From positions 169,121-233,120 of the forward strand of contig NZ_VZOW01000006.1 of NCBI RefSeq assembly GCF_008801835.1: a stretch of DNA of 64,000 bases, written 5' to 3'. This document shows, piece after piece, positions 9,795-19,188 of the stretch; the first letter of the stretch is position 1, and each line of letters opens with the position of its first letter. Made by a program: the position numbers and the translations under genes. Source of the DNA: Cupriavidus pauculus (lineage in GTDB: Bacteria; Pseudomonadota; Gammaproteobacteria; Burkholderiales; Burkholderiaceae). The notes below the pieces were generated by a model that saw only the letters and a list, made by a program, of their open reading frames with translations, was not told the origin of the DNA and searched no databases.

Positions 9795-10801
9795 CGGCCG
9801 CGGCAAACGGCCAGGGCGGCCTGGCGATCGATGTGCACAACCTGAACAAGCACTTCGGTGACAAGCACGTGGTCAACGATCTGACCATGCAGGTGGCGCG
9901 CGGCGAGATCTTCGGCTTCCTTGGCCCCAACGGCAGCGGCAAGACCACGTCGATCCGCATGATGTGCGGCCTGCTGACCCCCGATTCGGGGTCGGGCACC
10001 TGCCTAGGATTCGACATCATCAAGGAAGCGGCGCAGATCAAGCGCAACGTCGGCTACATGACGCAGCGCTTTTCCTACTGGGAAGATCTGTCGATCCGCG
10101 AAAACCTCGATTTTGTCGCGCGCGTCTACGGCATGGCCAACCGCCGCGACGTCGTGGATCGTGCGCTGGAGGACCTGGGGCTGCAGTCTCGCGCCGAACA
10201 GCTGGCGGGCTCGCTGTCGGGCGGCTGGAAGCAGCGGCTGGCGCTGGCCGCGTGCCTGCTGCACAAGCCGCAGCTGTTGCTGCTCGATGAGCCCACGGCG
10301 GGCGTGGACCCGAAAGCGCGCCGCGACTTCTGGGAACAGCTGCATCAGCTGGCGGCGCAAGGCATCTCCGTGCTGGTCAGCACGCACTACATGGACGAGG
10401 CCGAGCGCTGCCACAAGCTTGCCTATATCGCGTACGGCAAGCTGCTGGCGCAAGGCACATCGGACGAGGTGGTCGCCAGCCAGCATCTGAGCACATGGAG
10501 CGTGGAAGGCGAAAACCTCGCCGCGCTGTCCGCGCAACTGCAAGGCAAGCCCGGCGTCGACCAGACCGTGGCGTTCGGCACCGCGCTGCACGTCACCGGC
10601 AAGGACCCCGCGCTGCTCGAACAGACGCTCAGGCAGGCCGCTGGCGCCAATCATCGGATCACGCCAGCGCAGACCAGCCTCGAAGACGTGTTCATCTACA
10701 TGATGGGCGGCGCACAGGACAACATGGCCACTGCGGGCGCCGGCAAGCCGGCCGCGCGGGCTGGGCGGAGCCGGCCGCACGACACCCGGGAGCCGTCATG
10801 A
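9791..10801 (+). CDS. ABC exporter ATP-binding protein
   Basis: Nucleotide-binding subunit of an ABC-2-type exporter, 336 residues. Walker A GPNGSGKTT is at residues 45-53, the signature LSGGWKQ at about 142-148, and Walker B LLLLDEP at about 161-167, followed by the D-loop and STHYMDEAERC. A C-terminal extension after the ATPase domain is typical of drug and lipid exporters. The start ATG at 9791 overlaps the adaptor stop; the open frame reaches upstream to 9410 only as an alternate frame of the adaptor gene. Its own stop overlaps the permease start at 10798. Confidence 0.93.
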   Translation: MTAAANGQGGLAIDVHNLNKHFGDKHVVNDLTMQVARGEIFGFLGPNGSGKTTSIRMMCGLLTPDSGSGTCLGFDIIKEAAQIKRNVGYMTQRFSYWEDLSIRENLDFVARVYGMANRRDVVDRALEDLGLQSRAEQLAGSLSGGWKQRLALAACLLHKPQLLLLDEPTAGVDPKARRDFWEQLHQLAAQGISVLVSTHYMDEAERCHKLAYIAYGKLLAQGTSDEVVASQHLSTWSVEGENLAALSAQLQGKPGVDQTVAFGTALHVTGKDPALLEQTLRQAAGANHRITPAQTSLEDVFIYMMGGAQDNMATAGAGKPAARAGRSRPHDTREPS

Positions 10802-11961
10802 ACGCGCCACGGCAGCCATCGCGCTGGCATTCCGCGTTTTCCGTGCAGCGCTGGTGGAGCATCGTCCTCAAGGAATTCCTGCAACTGCGCCGCGACCGCG
10901 TGACGTTCGGCATGATCGTCGGCCTGCCGATCGTGCAGTTGCTGCTGTTCGGCTTTGCCATCAACAGCGATCCACGCCATATGCCGACAGCGGTGATCGT
11001 GGCCGAGCACAGCGATTTCTCGCGCACGTTCCTCGCCGCGATGGAGAACACCACGTACTTCAAGATCGTCCGCACAATGCCCGACGAGCAATCCGGCCGC
11101 GAGGCGCTGTTGCGCGGCGATGTGCAGTTCGTGGTCAGCATCCCGGCCGATTTTTCGCGTCGGCTGCTGCACGGCGACCGGCCATCGATCCTGGTGGAAG
11201 CCGACGCTACCGATCCGTCCGCCACCGGCCCGGCGATCGCGGCGCTGGCGCAATTGCCGGGCACCGTCGCGCGGATCGACCTGAAAGGCGCGCTGGCACC
11301 GCTGGCAGGCGGCAAGCCCGCGTTCGATGTCAATGTGCAGCGGCTCTACAACCCGGAAGGCATCACGCAATACAACATCGTGCCGGGCCTGATGGGCACC
11401 ATCCTGACCATGACGATGGTGATGATGACCGGCCTGGCGATGACGCGCGAACGCGAGCGCGGCACGATGGAAAACCTGCTGGCCACGCCGGTGCAGCCGA
11501 TCGAGGTCATCTCGGGCAAGATCGTGCCGTACATCTTCATCGGGCTGGTGCAGGCCACCATCATCGTGCTGGCCGCGCACTTCGTCTTCGACGTGCCGTT
11601 CCTGGGTTCGGTAGTCGCCGTGTATCTGGCTGCGCTGCTGTTCATCGCGGCCAACCTGACCGTTGGCATCACGCTCTCGTCGCTAGCCAGCAATCAGTTG
11701 CAGGCGGTGCAGCTCACGTTCTTCTATTTCCTCCCCAACATCCTGCTCTCGGGCTTCATGTTTCCGTTCGCGGGTATGCCGCGCTGGGCGCAATGGATCG
11801 GCAACGTGCTGCCGATGACGTATTTCAACCGCATGATCCGCAGCATCATGCTCAAGGGCAGCGGTTGGACGGAACTGTGGCCCAACGTATGGCCCGTGGC
11901 ATTGTTCACGGTGCTCATCATGGCGATTGCGGTGCGCTTCTACAAGCGCACGCTCGACTGA
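10798..11961 (+). CDS. ABC-2-type exporter permease (YbhS/YbhR-like)
   Basis: Inner-membrane permease of 387 residues. One N-terminal membrane segment (FGMIVGLPIVQLLLFGFAI) precedes a large extracytoplasmic domain (about residues 60-200), and five hydrophobic segments follow, the usual layout of the YhgE/Pip-like ABC-2 family. RERERGTMENLLATP and LSGFMFPFAGMP are characteristic. The start overlaps the ATPase stop (ATGA). Only one permease gene is present, whereas E. coli ybhGFSR has two, so this subunit probably forms a homodimer. Confidence 0.9.
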   Translation: MNAPRQPSRWHSAFSVQRWWSIVLKEFLQLRRDRVTFGMIVGLPIVQLLLFGFAINSDPRHMPTAVIVAEHSDFSRTFLAAMENTTYFKIVRTMPDEQSGREALLRGDVQFVVSIPADFSRRLLHGDRPSILVEADATDPSATGPAIAALAQLPGTVARIDLKGALAPLAGGKPAFDVNVQRLYNPEGITQYNIVPGLMGTILTMTMVMMTGLAMTRERERGTMENLLATPVQPIEVISGKIVPYIFIGLVQATIIVLAAHFVFDVPFLGSVVAVYLAALLFIAANLTVGITLSSLASNQLQAVQLTFFYFLPNILLSGFMFPFAGMPRWAQWIGNVLPMTYFNRMIRSIMLKGSGWTELWPNVWPVALFTVLIMAIAVRFYKRTLD

Positions 11962-11976
11962 CGGGAGAGCCCTGGC

Positions 11977-13461
11977 ATGCGAACTCATCCAACCTTGAAC
12001 ATGTCGATGGCGACGATTGCGGCGGCGATGGCGCTGCTGCTCGGCGGCTGCACGGTGGGCCCCGATTTCCGCACGCCCGAACCGACCACGGACGCGCGCT
12101 ACACGGCCAGCGCCCAGCCCGCGCAGATGAGCGCGGCCGGATATCCCACGCAGACGCTGGCCACGGCCGATATTCCGCGGCAATGGTGGGCGTTGTTCCG
12201 CAATCCGAAGTTGGACGAGACGATCCGCGTCGCGCTGGCAAATAGTCCGACACTGGCCCAGGCGCAGGCGCGCCTGCGCGAGGCCCAGGAAAACCTGGCC
12301 GCGCGCACGGGTGCGACGCAGTTTCCGCAGGTCGACGCCAAGCTCAACGCCACGCGCCAGCAGGTGGATCTGACGTCGGTCGGCATCACGCAGTTTCCCA
12401 GCCCCGGTCCGTTCACGCTGTTCAATGCCAGCGTGCAGGTTTCCTATGCGCTCGACCTGTTCGGCGGACAGCGCCGCGAACTGGAGGGCTTGCAGGCGGC
12501 GGTCGATTACCAACGCTTCGAACTCGAAGCCGCGCGCCTGTCGCTGGCCGCGAATGTGGCCACCGCGGCGATCCGCGAGGCCAGCCTGCGCGCGCAACTG
12601 GCCGACACGACCGCCATCGCACAGGCGCAACAGCGGCAACTCGGCATCCTTCAGGCGCGACTCGAAGCGGGCGGCGTGGCGCGCGTCGACGTGCAACGCC
12701 AGCAAGCGGAACTGGCGCAGACACAGGCGCTGATTCCGGCGCTTGCGCAGCAGCTCGATGCCACGCGCCATCAACTGGCCGTCTACGCGGGACAGACGCC
12801 GGCCAGCGCGCAACTGCCCGCATTCACGCTCGAAGACCTGCACCTGCCGGACACGCTGCCGCTTAGCCTGCCGTCCGAACTGGCGCGCCGCCGGCCGGAC
12901 ATTCGCGCGGCCGAAGCGCTGCTCCATCAGGCATCGGCCAATATCGGCGTGGCCACGGCGAATCTCTATCCGCAGATCACGCTGACTGCCAGCGGCGGCA
13001 CGCAGGAAATGCGCGCGCGCGATTTGTTCAACAGCATGAACATCTGGAGCCTCGCCGCCGGCGTGGTGCAGCCGGTGTTTCATGGAGGCGAGTTGCGCGC
13101 GCAGAAGCGCGCCAAGGAAGCGGCATACGAACAATCGCTGGGCGCGTATCGACAAGCGGTATTGCAGGGCCTGCAGAATGTCGCCGACACGCTGCGCGCG
13201 CTCGACGCCGATGCGCAGACGCTGCAGGCCCGCGCCGAAAACGCCCGGCAGACGCGCGACACATTGGCCATCGTCAGCGCGCAATACCGGCTGGGCGGCG
13301 TCAGCCAGTTCACCGTCATCGATGCGGAACGGCAGGCGCGCCAGGCCGCGCTCGATCTGTCGCAGGCCCGCGCCGCGCGGCTGGCCGATTCCGCCGCATT
13401 GATGCAGGCGCTGGGCGGCGGATGGTGGAACGCGCAGGAAACGCCGGGCGCGATCGAGTAG
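11977..13461 (+). CDS. NodT-family outer-membrane efflux lipoprotein
   Basis: TolC-like outer-membrane factor that completes the efflux pump. The 494-residue protein has a lipobox LLGGC (Cys25), then CTVGPDFRTPE, the usual N terminus of the RND-type NodT group. Two OEP repeats (about residues 70-260 and 285-480) contain heptad-rich helices; LPSELARRRPDIRAAEALL marks the start of the second. It starts 15 bp after the permease stop and completes a regulator-adaptor-ATPase-permease-channel operon. Confidence 0.93.
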   Translation: MRTHPTLNMSMATIAAAMALLLGGCTVGPDFRTPEPTTDARYTASAQPAQMSAAGYPTQTLATADIPRQWWALFRNPKLDETIRVALANSPTLAQAQARLREAQENLAARTGATQFPQVDAKLNATRQQVDLTSVGITQFPSPGPFTLFNASVQVSYALDLFGGQRRELEGLQAAVDYQRFELEAARLSLAANVATAAIREASLRAQLADTTAIAQAQQRQLGILQARLEAGGVARVDVQRQQAELAQTQALIPALAQQLDATRHQLAVYAGQTPASAQLPAFTLEDLHLPDTLPLSLPSELARRRPDIRAAEALLHQASANIGVATANLYPQITLTASGGTQEMRARDLFNSMNIWSLAAGVVQPVFHGGELRAQKRAKEAAYEQSLGAYRQAVLQGLQNVADTLRALDADAQTLQARAENARQTRDTLAIVSAQYRLGGVSQFTVIDAERQARQAALDLSQARAARLADSAALMQALGGGWWNAQETPGAIE

Positions 13462-13478
13462 GTGCGCGTGGGTCGCCT

Positions 13479-14678
13479 TCAGCCGGCCAGAAACGCGCGC
13501 AAGCGGCGCACGCCTTCGTCGAGGCGCGCCACGTCGCAGGCGTAGCACCATCGCACGAAGCCTTCGCCCTCATCGCCGAATGCGCTGCCCGGCGCGAGGC
13601 CCAGCCGGGCGTCGCGCACCAGCTGCTTGCATAGCGACAGGCTGTCGGCCGCACCGGCGAGGCGGAAGAACACGTACATCGCGCCGTCCGGCGCGTGCGC
13701 CTCGACGCCGGGCAGCGCCGACAGCGCGGCCACCAGATGATCGCGCGCCGTGCGCAGCCGCTGCACCAGATCCTGCGTAAAGGCCTCACCATCGCGCACG
13801 GCAACGACGCCCGCTTCCTGCACGAACGAAGGCGCGCACGAGGTGTTGTACTCGACCAGTTTGCCGAGATCGTCGAGCAACGATGCGGGCAGCACCATCC
13901 AGCCAAGCCGCCAGCCCGTCATCAGCCACGCCTTGGAAAACGAGTTCACGGCGATCACACGCTCATCGCGGCTGGCGATATCGAGGAAAGACGGCGCAAC
14001 GCCGCCCTCGCGCCCGTAGTAGAGGCGCTCGTAGACTTCGTCCGCGATGATCCAGATACCGTGGCGGCGGCAATGGTCGAGCACGGCCTGCTGCTGCGCG
14101 CGCGACATCACCCAGCCGGTCGGATTGTTCGGCGAATTGATCATCACCGCGCGCGTGCCAGGCGTCAGCGCGCGCAGCAGCTTGTCGACGTCGAGCGTCC
14201 AGCCGTCGGCGCCGAAGTCGAGCGTGACCGTTTCCACTGTGGCACCGAGAATGCGCGGAATCTCCACCAGATTCGGCCACAGCGGCGTGACTGCCACCAC
14301 GCGGTCGCCTGGTCCCGCTACCAGCTGCGCAGCCAGCATCAGTGCATTCACGCCCGCGCTGGTCACGGCAATGTGGTCGACCGGCGTCGCGCCGTGCAAG
14401 CGGCTCACGTAGTCGGACAACGCGGCGCGCAGCGGGGCGATCCCGAGGTTGTGCGTATAGAACGTCGCGCCGCCGGCAAGCGCCTGGGCGGCCGCATCGC
14501 GGATGAACTGCGGCGTGACCTGATCCGATTCGCCAAACCAGAACGGCAGCACATCGGGCAGGCCGATGCCGGCGTTGGCGACCTCGCGGATGCGCGAGGC
14601 GCGCAAGCCGTGCACGATATCGCGCGCCAGCGGCGCGGCCTCGGTGGTGGAAGACTGGCGGGACGGGCTGACGGACAT
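13479..14678 (-). CDS. Class I/II pyridoxal-phosphate aminotransferase
   Basis: Fold-type I PLP enzyme of 399 residues. The Schiff-base lysine lies in NSFSKAWLMTGWRLGW (near residue 248), and MINSPNNPTGWVMS and DEVYERLYYG are further family hallmarks. The ATG at 14678 is preceded by AGGAG five bases upstream; a GTG two codons earlier is less likely. It is the third gene of an operon behind a class III aminotransferase and a BKACE enzyme, with a 70-bp gap. Specificity cannot be read from sequence; context points to an amino- or oxo-acid catabolic route. Confidence 0.88.
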   Translation of the reverse strand: MSVSPSRQSSTTEAAPLARDIVHGLRASRIREVANAGIGLPDVLPFWFGESDQVTPQFIRDAAAQALAGGATFYTHNLGIAPLRAALSDYVSRLHGATPVDHIAVTSAGVNALMLAAQLVAGPGDRVVAVTPLWPNLVEIPRILGATVETVTLDFGADGWTLDVDKLLRALTPGTRAVMINSPNNPTGWVMSRAQQQAVLDHCRRHGIWIIADEVYERLYYGREGGVAPSFLDIASRDERVIAVNSFSKAWLMTGWRLGWMVLPASLLDDLGKLVEYNTSCAPSFVQEAGVVAVRDGEAFTQDLVQRLRTARDHLVAALSALPGVEAHAPDGAMYVFFRLAGAADSLSLCKQLVRDARLGLAPGSAFGDEGEGFVRWCYACDVARLDEGVRRLRAFLAG

Positions 14679-14748
14679 CGGCACTCCTGGGCGGAAAACG
14701 GATGAAGCGCCAAGCGTACCGGATTCCCGCCGCTCCCGCTGCCTTGCG

Positions 14749-15594
14749 CTACGCCAACGCGCCGCGCAGCTCGTCGGCCGTCATCGCCGCATAGCCAAGG
14801 CTTTGCAGCGGTGCCCGCACCGCGCGCAGCAGCCCGGCGTTGTCGGGCGCCGTCGATCCGTCGGGCAGCGTCATGTTGTTTTCGAAGCCGATGCGCGCGT
14901 GGCCGCCCAGCATCACCGCAGCGGCCGCACAATCGGCCTCCTGCCTGCCGAACGCGCACACGGCCCATTGCGTGCCACTGCGGTCGAGACCCGCTTCGGT
15001 CCAGGCCGCCAGGAACGGCAGCAAATCGGACGGCGACGATTTCTGACCCGCCGAATACCGCCCCAGCACGAACAGCACCCAGTGGCGTCCTTCGGGAATC
15101 GCACCGCTGGCGCGCAGCGCGGCGTAACGGCGCACGTCGTCGGCGTCGTACAGGATGTATTGCGCCACGACGTGTTCCCGATGCATCCACTGGAAGAACT
15201 GCGCAGCGGCAGGCAATGCCGCGTCGTCGGGCGCCAGCTCGCGCACGGCAACCGACGCGGCCTCCGGGCGCAATGCCTGCACCGTTGCGATCTGCTGTGC
15301 CGGCCGATAGATGCCCACGGCTTCGGTAGTGAGCTGCAGCACCAGTCGATCGCCGACTGCCTTGCGCACCGCCGCGATGGCGGGCACGTAGTCGGCCACT
15401 TCCAGGCTGTGCGTGGCGTCGGCCTTGCGCACGTGCAGATGGATCATGGCCGCGCCGGCGTCGACGCATTCGCGTGCGCACTGCGCCAGCTCGTCGGGCG
15501 TGACAGGCAGCCGTGGATGATCGACATGCGTCTTACGTGCGCCATTGGGCGCCACCGCCAGCGCAAACGGCCGGCGCAGGGTTTCGCTTTGCAT
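14749..15594 (-). CDS. BKACE-family beta-keto acid cleavage enzyme (DUF849)
   Basis: Zn-dependent enzyme of the 3-keto-5-aminohexanoate cleavage family, which condenses a beta-keto acid with acetyl-CoA and splits it into acetoacetate and a new CoA ester. The 281 residues form a TIM-barrel with family marks: VAPNGARKTHVDHPRLP at residues 14-30, the metal-binding MIHLHVRK near 50-57, and HARIGFENNMTLPDG near 228-242. It starts 10 bp after the class III aminotransferase stop codon, so the two are co-transcribed. Many BKACE enzymes act on substrates other than the lysine-fermentation intermediate; the substrate here is open. Confidence 0.88.
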   Translation of the reverse strand: MQSETLRRPFALAVAPNGARKTHVDHPRLPVTPDELAQCARECVDAGAAMIHLHVRKADATHSLEVADYVPAIAAVRKAVGDRLVLQLTTEAVGIYRPAQQIATVQALRPEAASVAVRELAPDDAALPAAAQFFQWMHREHVVAQYILYDADDVRRYAALRASGAIPEGRHWVLFVLGRYSAGQKSSPSDLLPFLAAWTEAGLDRSGTQWAVCAFGRQEADCAAAAVMLGGHARIGFENNMTLPDGSTAPDNAGLLRAVRAPLQSLGYAAMTADELRGALA

Positions 15595-15604
15595 GGAACG
15601 ATCC

Positions 15605-16930
15605 TCAGCCTGGCAGGACCTGGTTCACCGACTGCACGAAGCGGTCGACGATGTTGTCGATATCGGCCGGCGTGCAGATAAACGGCGGTGCAAACAAGAC
15701 ATGATCGCCATGAACGCCATCGACGGTGCCGCCCATCGGATAGACGAGCAGACCGTTATCCATGCAGGTGCGCTTGAGTGCCGCGTGCGTCTTGCGGGCT
15801 GGGTCGAGCGTCGCCTTGCTGGCGCGGTCCGCCACGAATTCCACGCCGACAAACAGACCGCGGCCCCGCACGTCGCCGACATTGGGATGCGCGCCGAGCG
15901 CTTCGCGCAGACGCGCGCGCAGCTGCTCGCCACGCGCCCGCACGTTGTCGAGCAATCTGTCCTCGGCAATCACGCGCTGTACGGCCAGCGCTGCCGCGCA
16001 CGCCGTGGCGTGGCCGATGTAGGTGTGGCCGTGCTGGAAGAAACCGCTGCCGCCGACAATGACATCGAAGATGCGCGACGTCGACAACATCGCGCCGATC
16101 GGCTGATAGCCCGCGGCCAGGCCCTTGGCGATGGTGACGATATCGGGCGTCACGCCGTCCTCTTCGCACGCAAACAGGTAGCCGGTACGACCCATGCCCG
16201 ACATCACCTCGTCAAGGATTAGCAGCACGCCGTACTTGTCGCACACGGCGCGGATGCGCTTCAGGTAATCGCCCACCGGGGGCAGCGCGCCCGCCGTGGC
16301 GCCGACCACGGTCTCGGCGACGAAGCCGGCCACGGCGTCCGGTCCCAGTTCGAGGATCTTGGCTTCCAGTTCTTCGGCCAGGCGCTGCGCGTATTGGGCG
16401 TCGGTCTCGCCCGCGGCCTGGTCGCGATAGGCGTAGCACGGCGACACGTGATAGGCGGGCACCAGCAGCGGCAGGAACGGCTCGCGTCGCCACGCGTTGC
16501 CGCCGATGGCCAGCGCACCGAGCGTGTTGCCGTGATAGCTCTGGCGGCGCGCGATAAAGTGACGCCGCTGCGGCTGGCCGATCTCCACGAAATACTGGCG
16601 CGCCAGCTTCAGCGCCGCCTCAACCGCCTCGGATCCGCCCGAAACGAAGTAGACGTGATTCAGATCGCCGGGCGCGGCCTCGGCCAGGGTGCGTGCCAAC
16701 GTCTCGGACACTTCCGTGGTGAAGAACGACGTGTGGGCGTACGCAAGCGTATCGACCTGCGCCTTGATCGCCTCGATTACGCGCGGATGCCCGTGTCCGA
16801 GACACGACACTGCCGCGCCGCCCGAAGCGTCCAGATAGCGGCGCCCATTGCTGTCGATCAGTTCGATACCGCTGCCGCCAACGGCGACCGGCATGGTTTG
16901 CTTGGGATTACGGTGGAATACGTGCGTCAT
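15605..16930 (-). CDS. Class III aminotransferase (omega-amino acid type)
   Basis: PLP aminotransferase of 441 residues in the acetylornithine/omega-amino acid family. GGSEAVEAALKLARQY, LILDEVMSGMGRTGYLF and the Schiff-base lysine segment IVTIAKGLAAGYQPIGAML (near residue 270) are present. The start at 16930 (MTHVFHRNPKQ) is typical, though no good ribosome site precedes it; the frame extends six codons further. It is the first gene of the operon with BKACE and the class I/II aminotransferase, and diverges from an RpiR regulator whose candidate sites lie in the shared intergenic region. Confidence 0.88.
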   Translation of the reverse strand: MTHVFHRNPKQTMPVAVGGSGIELIDSNGRRYLDASGGAAVSCLGHGHPRVIEAIKAQVDTLAYAHTSFFTTEVSETLARTLAEAAPGDLNHVYFVSGGSEAVEAALKLARQYFVEIGQPQRRHFIARRQSYHGNTLGALAIGGNAWRREPFLPLLVPAYHVSPCYAYRDQAAGETDAQYAQRLAEELEAKILELGPDAVAGFVAETVVGATAGALPPVGDYLKRIRAVCDKYGVLLILDEVMSGMGRTGYLFACEEDGVTPDIVTIAKGLAAGYQPIGAMLSTSRIFDVIVGGSGFFQHGHTYIGHATACAAALAVQRVIAEDRLLDNVRARGEQLRARLREALGAHPNVGDVRGRGLFVGVEFVADRASKATLDPARKTHAALKRTCMDNGLLVYPMGGTVDGVHGDHVLFAPPFICTPADIDNIVDRFVQSVNQVLPG

Positions 16931-17012
16931 GGTTTGGAGAGGCAACAAGGGCGCAGCCGGAATGCGGCACTACGCCAGACAGGTGCGAGTATAGGAACAA
17001 CCTTTCGGGTAC

Positions 17013-17109
17013 GCAACAATTGTTTCATTTTGCTGATTCAAAGAAACATATGCACCGACCGCCGTTGGCGTGAAGCGGGCGGCAACCTGTGCAACAATCG
17101 TTTCATTCC
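17013..17109. promoter_or_regulatory. Repeated GCAACAAnnGTTTCAT motif, candidate RpiR sites
   Basis: Two near-identical sites lie between the divergent aminotransferase operon and the rpiR-type gene: GCAACAATTGTTTCATTT at 17013-17030 and GCAACAATCGTTTCATTC at 17091-17108. The first contains a perfect 10-bp palindrome AACAATTGTT. Similar sequences occur again upstream of the substrate-binding protein gene. The second copy lies 18 bp before the regulator start, which suggests autoregulation. Confidence 0.55.
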
Positions 17110-17126
17110 ATCTTTCGCAAACGCCG

Positions 17127-18023
17127 ATGTCCGCCGATTCCGCCACCCCGCCGCAGTCCCTCGATGCGCTGATGAGCCAGCTTCGGGCCGAGTTTCCCAA
17201 TCTCAGCGCGCAATTTCAGGGCGGCGCGCGATATCTGCTCGATCATCCGCGCGATATCGCCATCCAGTCGATGCGCAAGGTGGCGGCAAGCGCCGGCGTG
17301 CAGCCCGCCACGCTGGTGCGGCTGTCGCAATCGCTCGGATTCGAGGGATGGCAAGCGTTGCGTGAGCTGTTCGTCGCGGCCGTGCGCGAAAACGGCAGCC
17401 AGCCTTATGCGCGGCGCGCGCGCAAGGTGGTCAAGGAAACCGGATCGAGCAAGATGCTTGCGGAGATGATCGAGGTTCAGCACCACAACCTCGACACGCT
17501 GCTGGCCAACAATGCCGATGCGCTGCCGCGCGCCGCCGATCTGCTGGCCGCCGCGCCCACCGTGCACGTGGCCGGCTTCCGCTCGTGCTTTCCGATTGCG
17601 TTCACGTTTCACTATATCTACGGGCTGTTCCGCAGTTCCGTCAGGCTGATTCGCGGCGACGCCGGCACGCTGGAAATGGAACTGCGCGCGCTCGGCGCCA
17701 AGGATGCGGTGTTGGTGGCAGGCTTCGCGCCGTATTCGCAGGAAAGCCTGCGCGTGGCCACCGCCGCACGCGACGCGGGATGCAAGGTGATCGCGCTGAC
17801 CGACAGCACGGTGGCGCCGATCGCGCTCGAGGCCGACTGCACGCTGCTGTTCGCGATCGACAGCCCGTCGTTCTTTCCTTCGATCACCTCGGGCGTGACG
17901 ATGGTGGAAGCGCTGGTCGAACAACTGCTGGCGCGCAAGGGCAAGGGCGCGATCCGCGCGCTGGAGCAGACCGAGGGTCAGCTCCACCGCACCGGCGCCT
18001 ATTTGCCCGAAGGCCGTCGCTGA
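17127..18023 (+). CDS. RpiR/MurR-family transcriptional regulator
   Basis: DNA-binding regulator of 298 residues. The N-terminal RpiR helix-turn-helix covers about residues 35-90 (SMRKVAASAGVQPATLVRLS within it), and a SIS sugar-phosphate-binding fold follows (about 125-255, with VAGFRSCFPIAF and VLVAGFAPYSQESLRVA). SIS domains of this group bind phosphosugars, but several members control amino acid or keto acid genes. ATG 17127 is preferred; the frame extends to 17070 through DNA that carries the repeated operator-like motif. It is divergent from the aminotransferase/BKACE operon. Confidence 0.88.
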   Translation: MSADSATPPQSLDALMSQLRAEFPNLSAQFQGGARYLLDHPRDIAIQSMRKVAASAGVQPATLVRLSQSLGFEGWQALRELFVAAVRENGSQPYARRARKVVKETGSSKMLAEMIEVQHHNLDTLLANNADALPRAADLLAAAPTVHVAGFRSCFPIAFTFHYIYGLFRSSVRLIRGDAGTLEMELRALGAKDAVLVAGFAPYSQESLRVATAARDAGCKVIALTDSTVAPIALEADCTLLFAIDSPSFFPSITSGVTMVEALVEQLLARKGKGAIRALEQTEGQLHRTGAYLPEGRR

Positions 18024-18045
18024 CCGCGCTTGTTCGTTTATTCGC

Positions 18046-18954
18046 TTATTCGAACGCCTCGTCGTTCGGATTGGCGTAGGCCTTTTTGATCTGCTCGCTC
18101 TGCGGCAGGTCGAACGACAGGTTCTTCGGCGGCACCGGTTTCTGGAACCACTTCGCGTACAGCGTGTTGATTTCGCCGCTGCGCATCAGACTGCTCATTG
18201 CGCCGTCAACCACCTGTTTGAAGCCGGGATCGTCGCGCCGCATCATGAAGCCATAGGCCTCGAACGATTGCGGCGTGCCGACCACCTGCCAGTCGTTCGG
18301 ATTCGGCGCCAGCGTGCGGGAACCGGACAACAGCACGTCGTCCATCATGAACGCCGCCACGCGGCCCGACTGCAGAATCAGGAACGATTCGCCATAGTCC
18401 TTGGCACTCTGGATCGTGATATTCGCGCCCTTTTCGTCGTTCAGCCTGCGCAGGATGCGCTCCGACGTGGTGCCCGCGTTGGTCACCACGTTCTTGCCTG
18501 AGAGATCGCCAAAATCGTGCACCGGACTGCCCTTCTTCACGAGCAGGCGCGTACCGGCAACGAAATAGGTGGTTGAGAACGCCACCTGCTGTTGGCGCGC
18601 CTTCAGGTTGGTGGTGACGCCGCATTCGAGATCGACGGTGCCGTTCTGCACCAGCGACATGCGGTTTTGCGACGTGACCGGCACCATGCGCACTTGCAGG
18701 TTCGGCGTGGCGGTTTCCTTCTTCACGGCGTCGACCACGCGATCGCAAATATCCTGGGCGAAACCGATCACCTTCTGGTTGGCGTCGTAGTACGAAAACG
18801 GAATCGACGAGGTGCGATGCCCGATCGAAATGGCCCCGGACGACTTGATCTTGCTGAGCGTGGGGCTCGCAGCCACATCGACGGCCAGGGCGGACCCGGC
18901 GCCCAACGACATCGCCATCAGCGCGGCGACACGGATCGAAACGGACTGCTTCAT
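18046..18954 (-). CDS. Amino acid ABC transporter substrate-binding protein (GltI-like)
   Basis: Periplasmic binding protein of family 3, 302 residues, resembling the glutamate/aspartate-binding GltI. A signal peptide ends near GAGSALA-VD (residue 24). The family N-terminal segment SGAISIGHRTSSIPFSYYD and a ligand-binding stretch LECGVTTN are visible. ATG 18954 has AGGAG eight bases upstream; the frame extends to 18993. No permease or ATPase gene lies beside it, so it either works with a transporter encoded elsewhere or is an orphan. Two motifs like those near the RpiR regulator lie upstream of its start codon. Confidence 0.88.
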   Translation of the reverse strand: MKQSVSIRVAALMAMSLGAGSALAVDVAASPTLSKIKSSGAISIGHRTSSIPFSYYDANQKVIGFAQDICDRVVDAVKKETATPNLQVRMVPVTSQNRMSLVQNGTVDLECGVTTNLKARQQQVAFSTTYFVAGTRLLVKKGSPVHDFGDLSGKNVVTNAGTTSERILRRLNDEKGANITIQSAKDYGESFLILQSGRVAAFMMDDVLLSGSRTLAPNPNDWQVVGTPQSFEAYGFMMRRDDPGFKQVVDGAMSSLMRSGEINTLYAKWFQKPVPPKNLSFDLPQSEQIKKAYANPNDEAFE

Positions 18955-19006
18955 GGAAAGACTCCTGTTGAATGAAAGCATCAGCTGTTGCAATGCTAGT
19001 CATCGA

Positions 19007-19049
19007 GCAACAAGTGTTCCATCATGGATAACCATGAAACAAATGGTTT
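19007..19049. promoter_or_regulatory. Further candidate RpiR sites upstream of binding protein
   Basis: GCAACAAGTGTTCCATCA at 19007-19024 and ATGAAACAAATGGTTT at 19034-19049 resemble the pair at 17013 and 17091 (the second in reverse orientation). They lie 53-95 bp upstream of the substrate-binding protein start, where a promoter is expected. Confidence 0.4.
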
Positions 19050-19188
19050 TTCCCGGCGCGCGCCCTGCCCGCGAGCATGCACGCCCGGCTTTGGGGAATA
19101 TGTTGGAAGGCGCGGCGCGATGGTGCGCCGCCAAGGTGCGGCGGCGGCGGGTGGGAACGGGATCTGGGACGGGACTGCCGCGGCCGTT

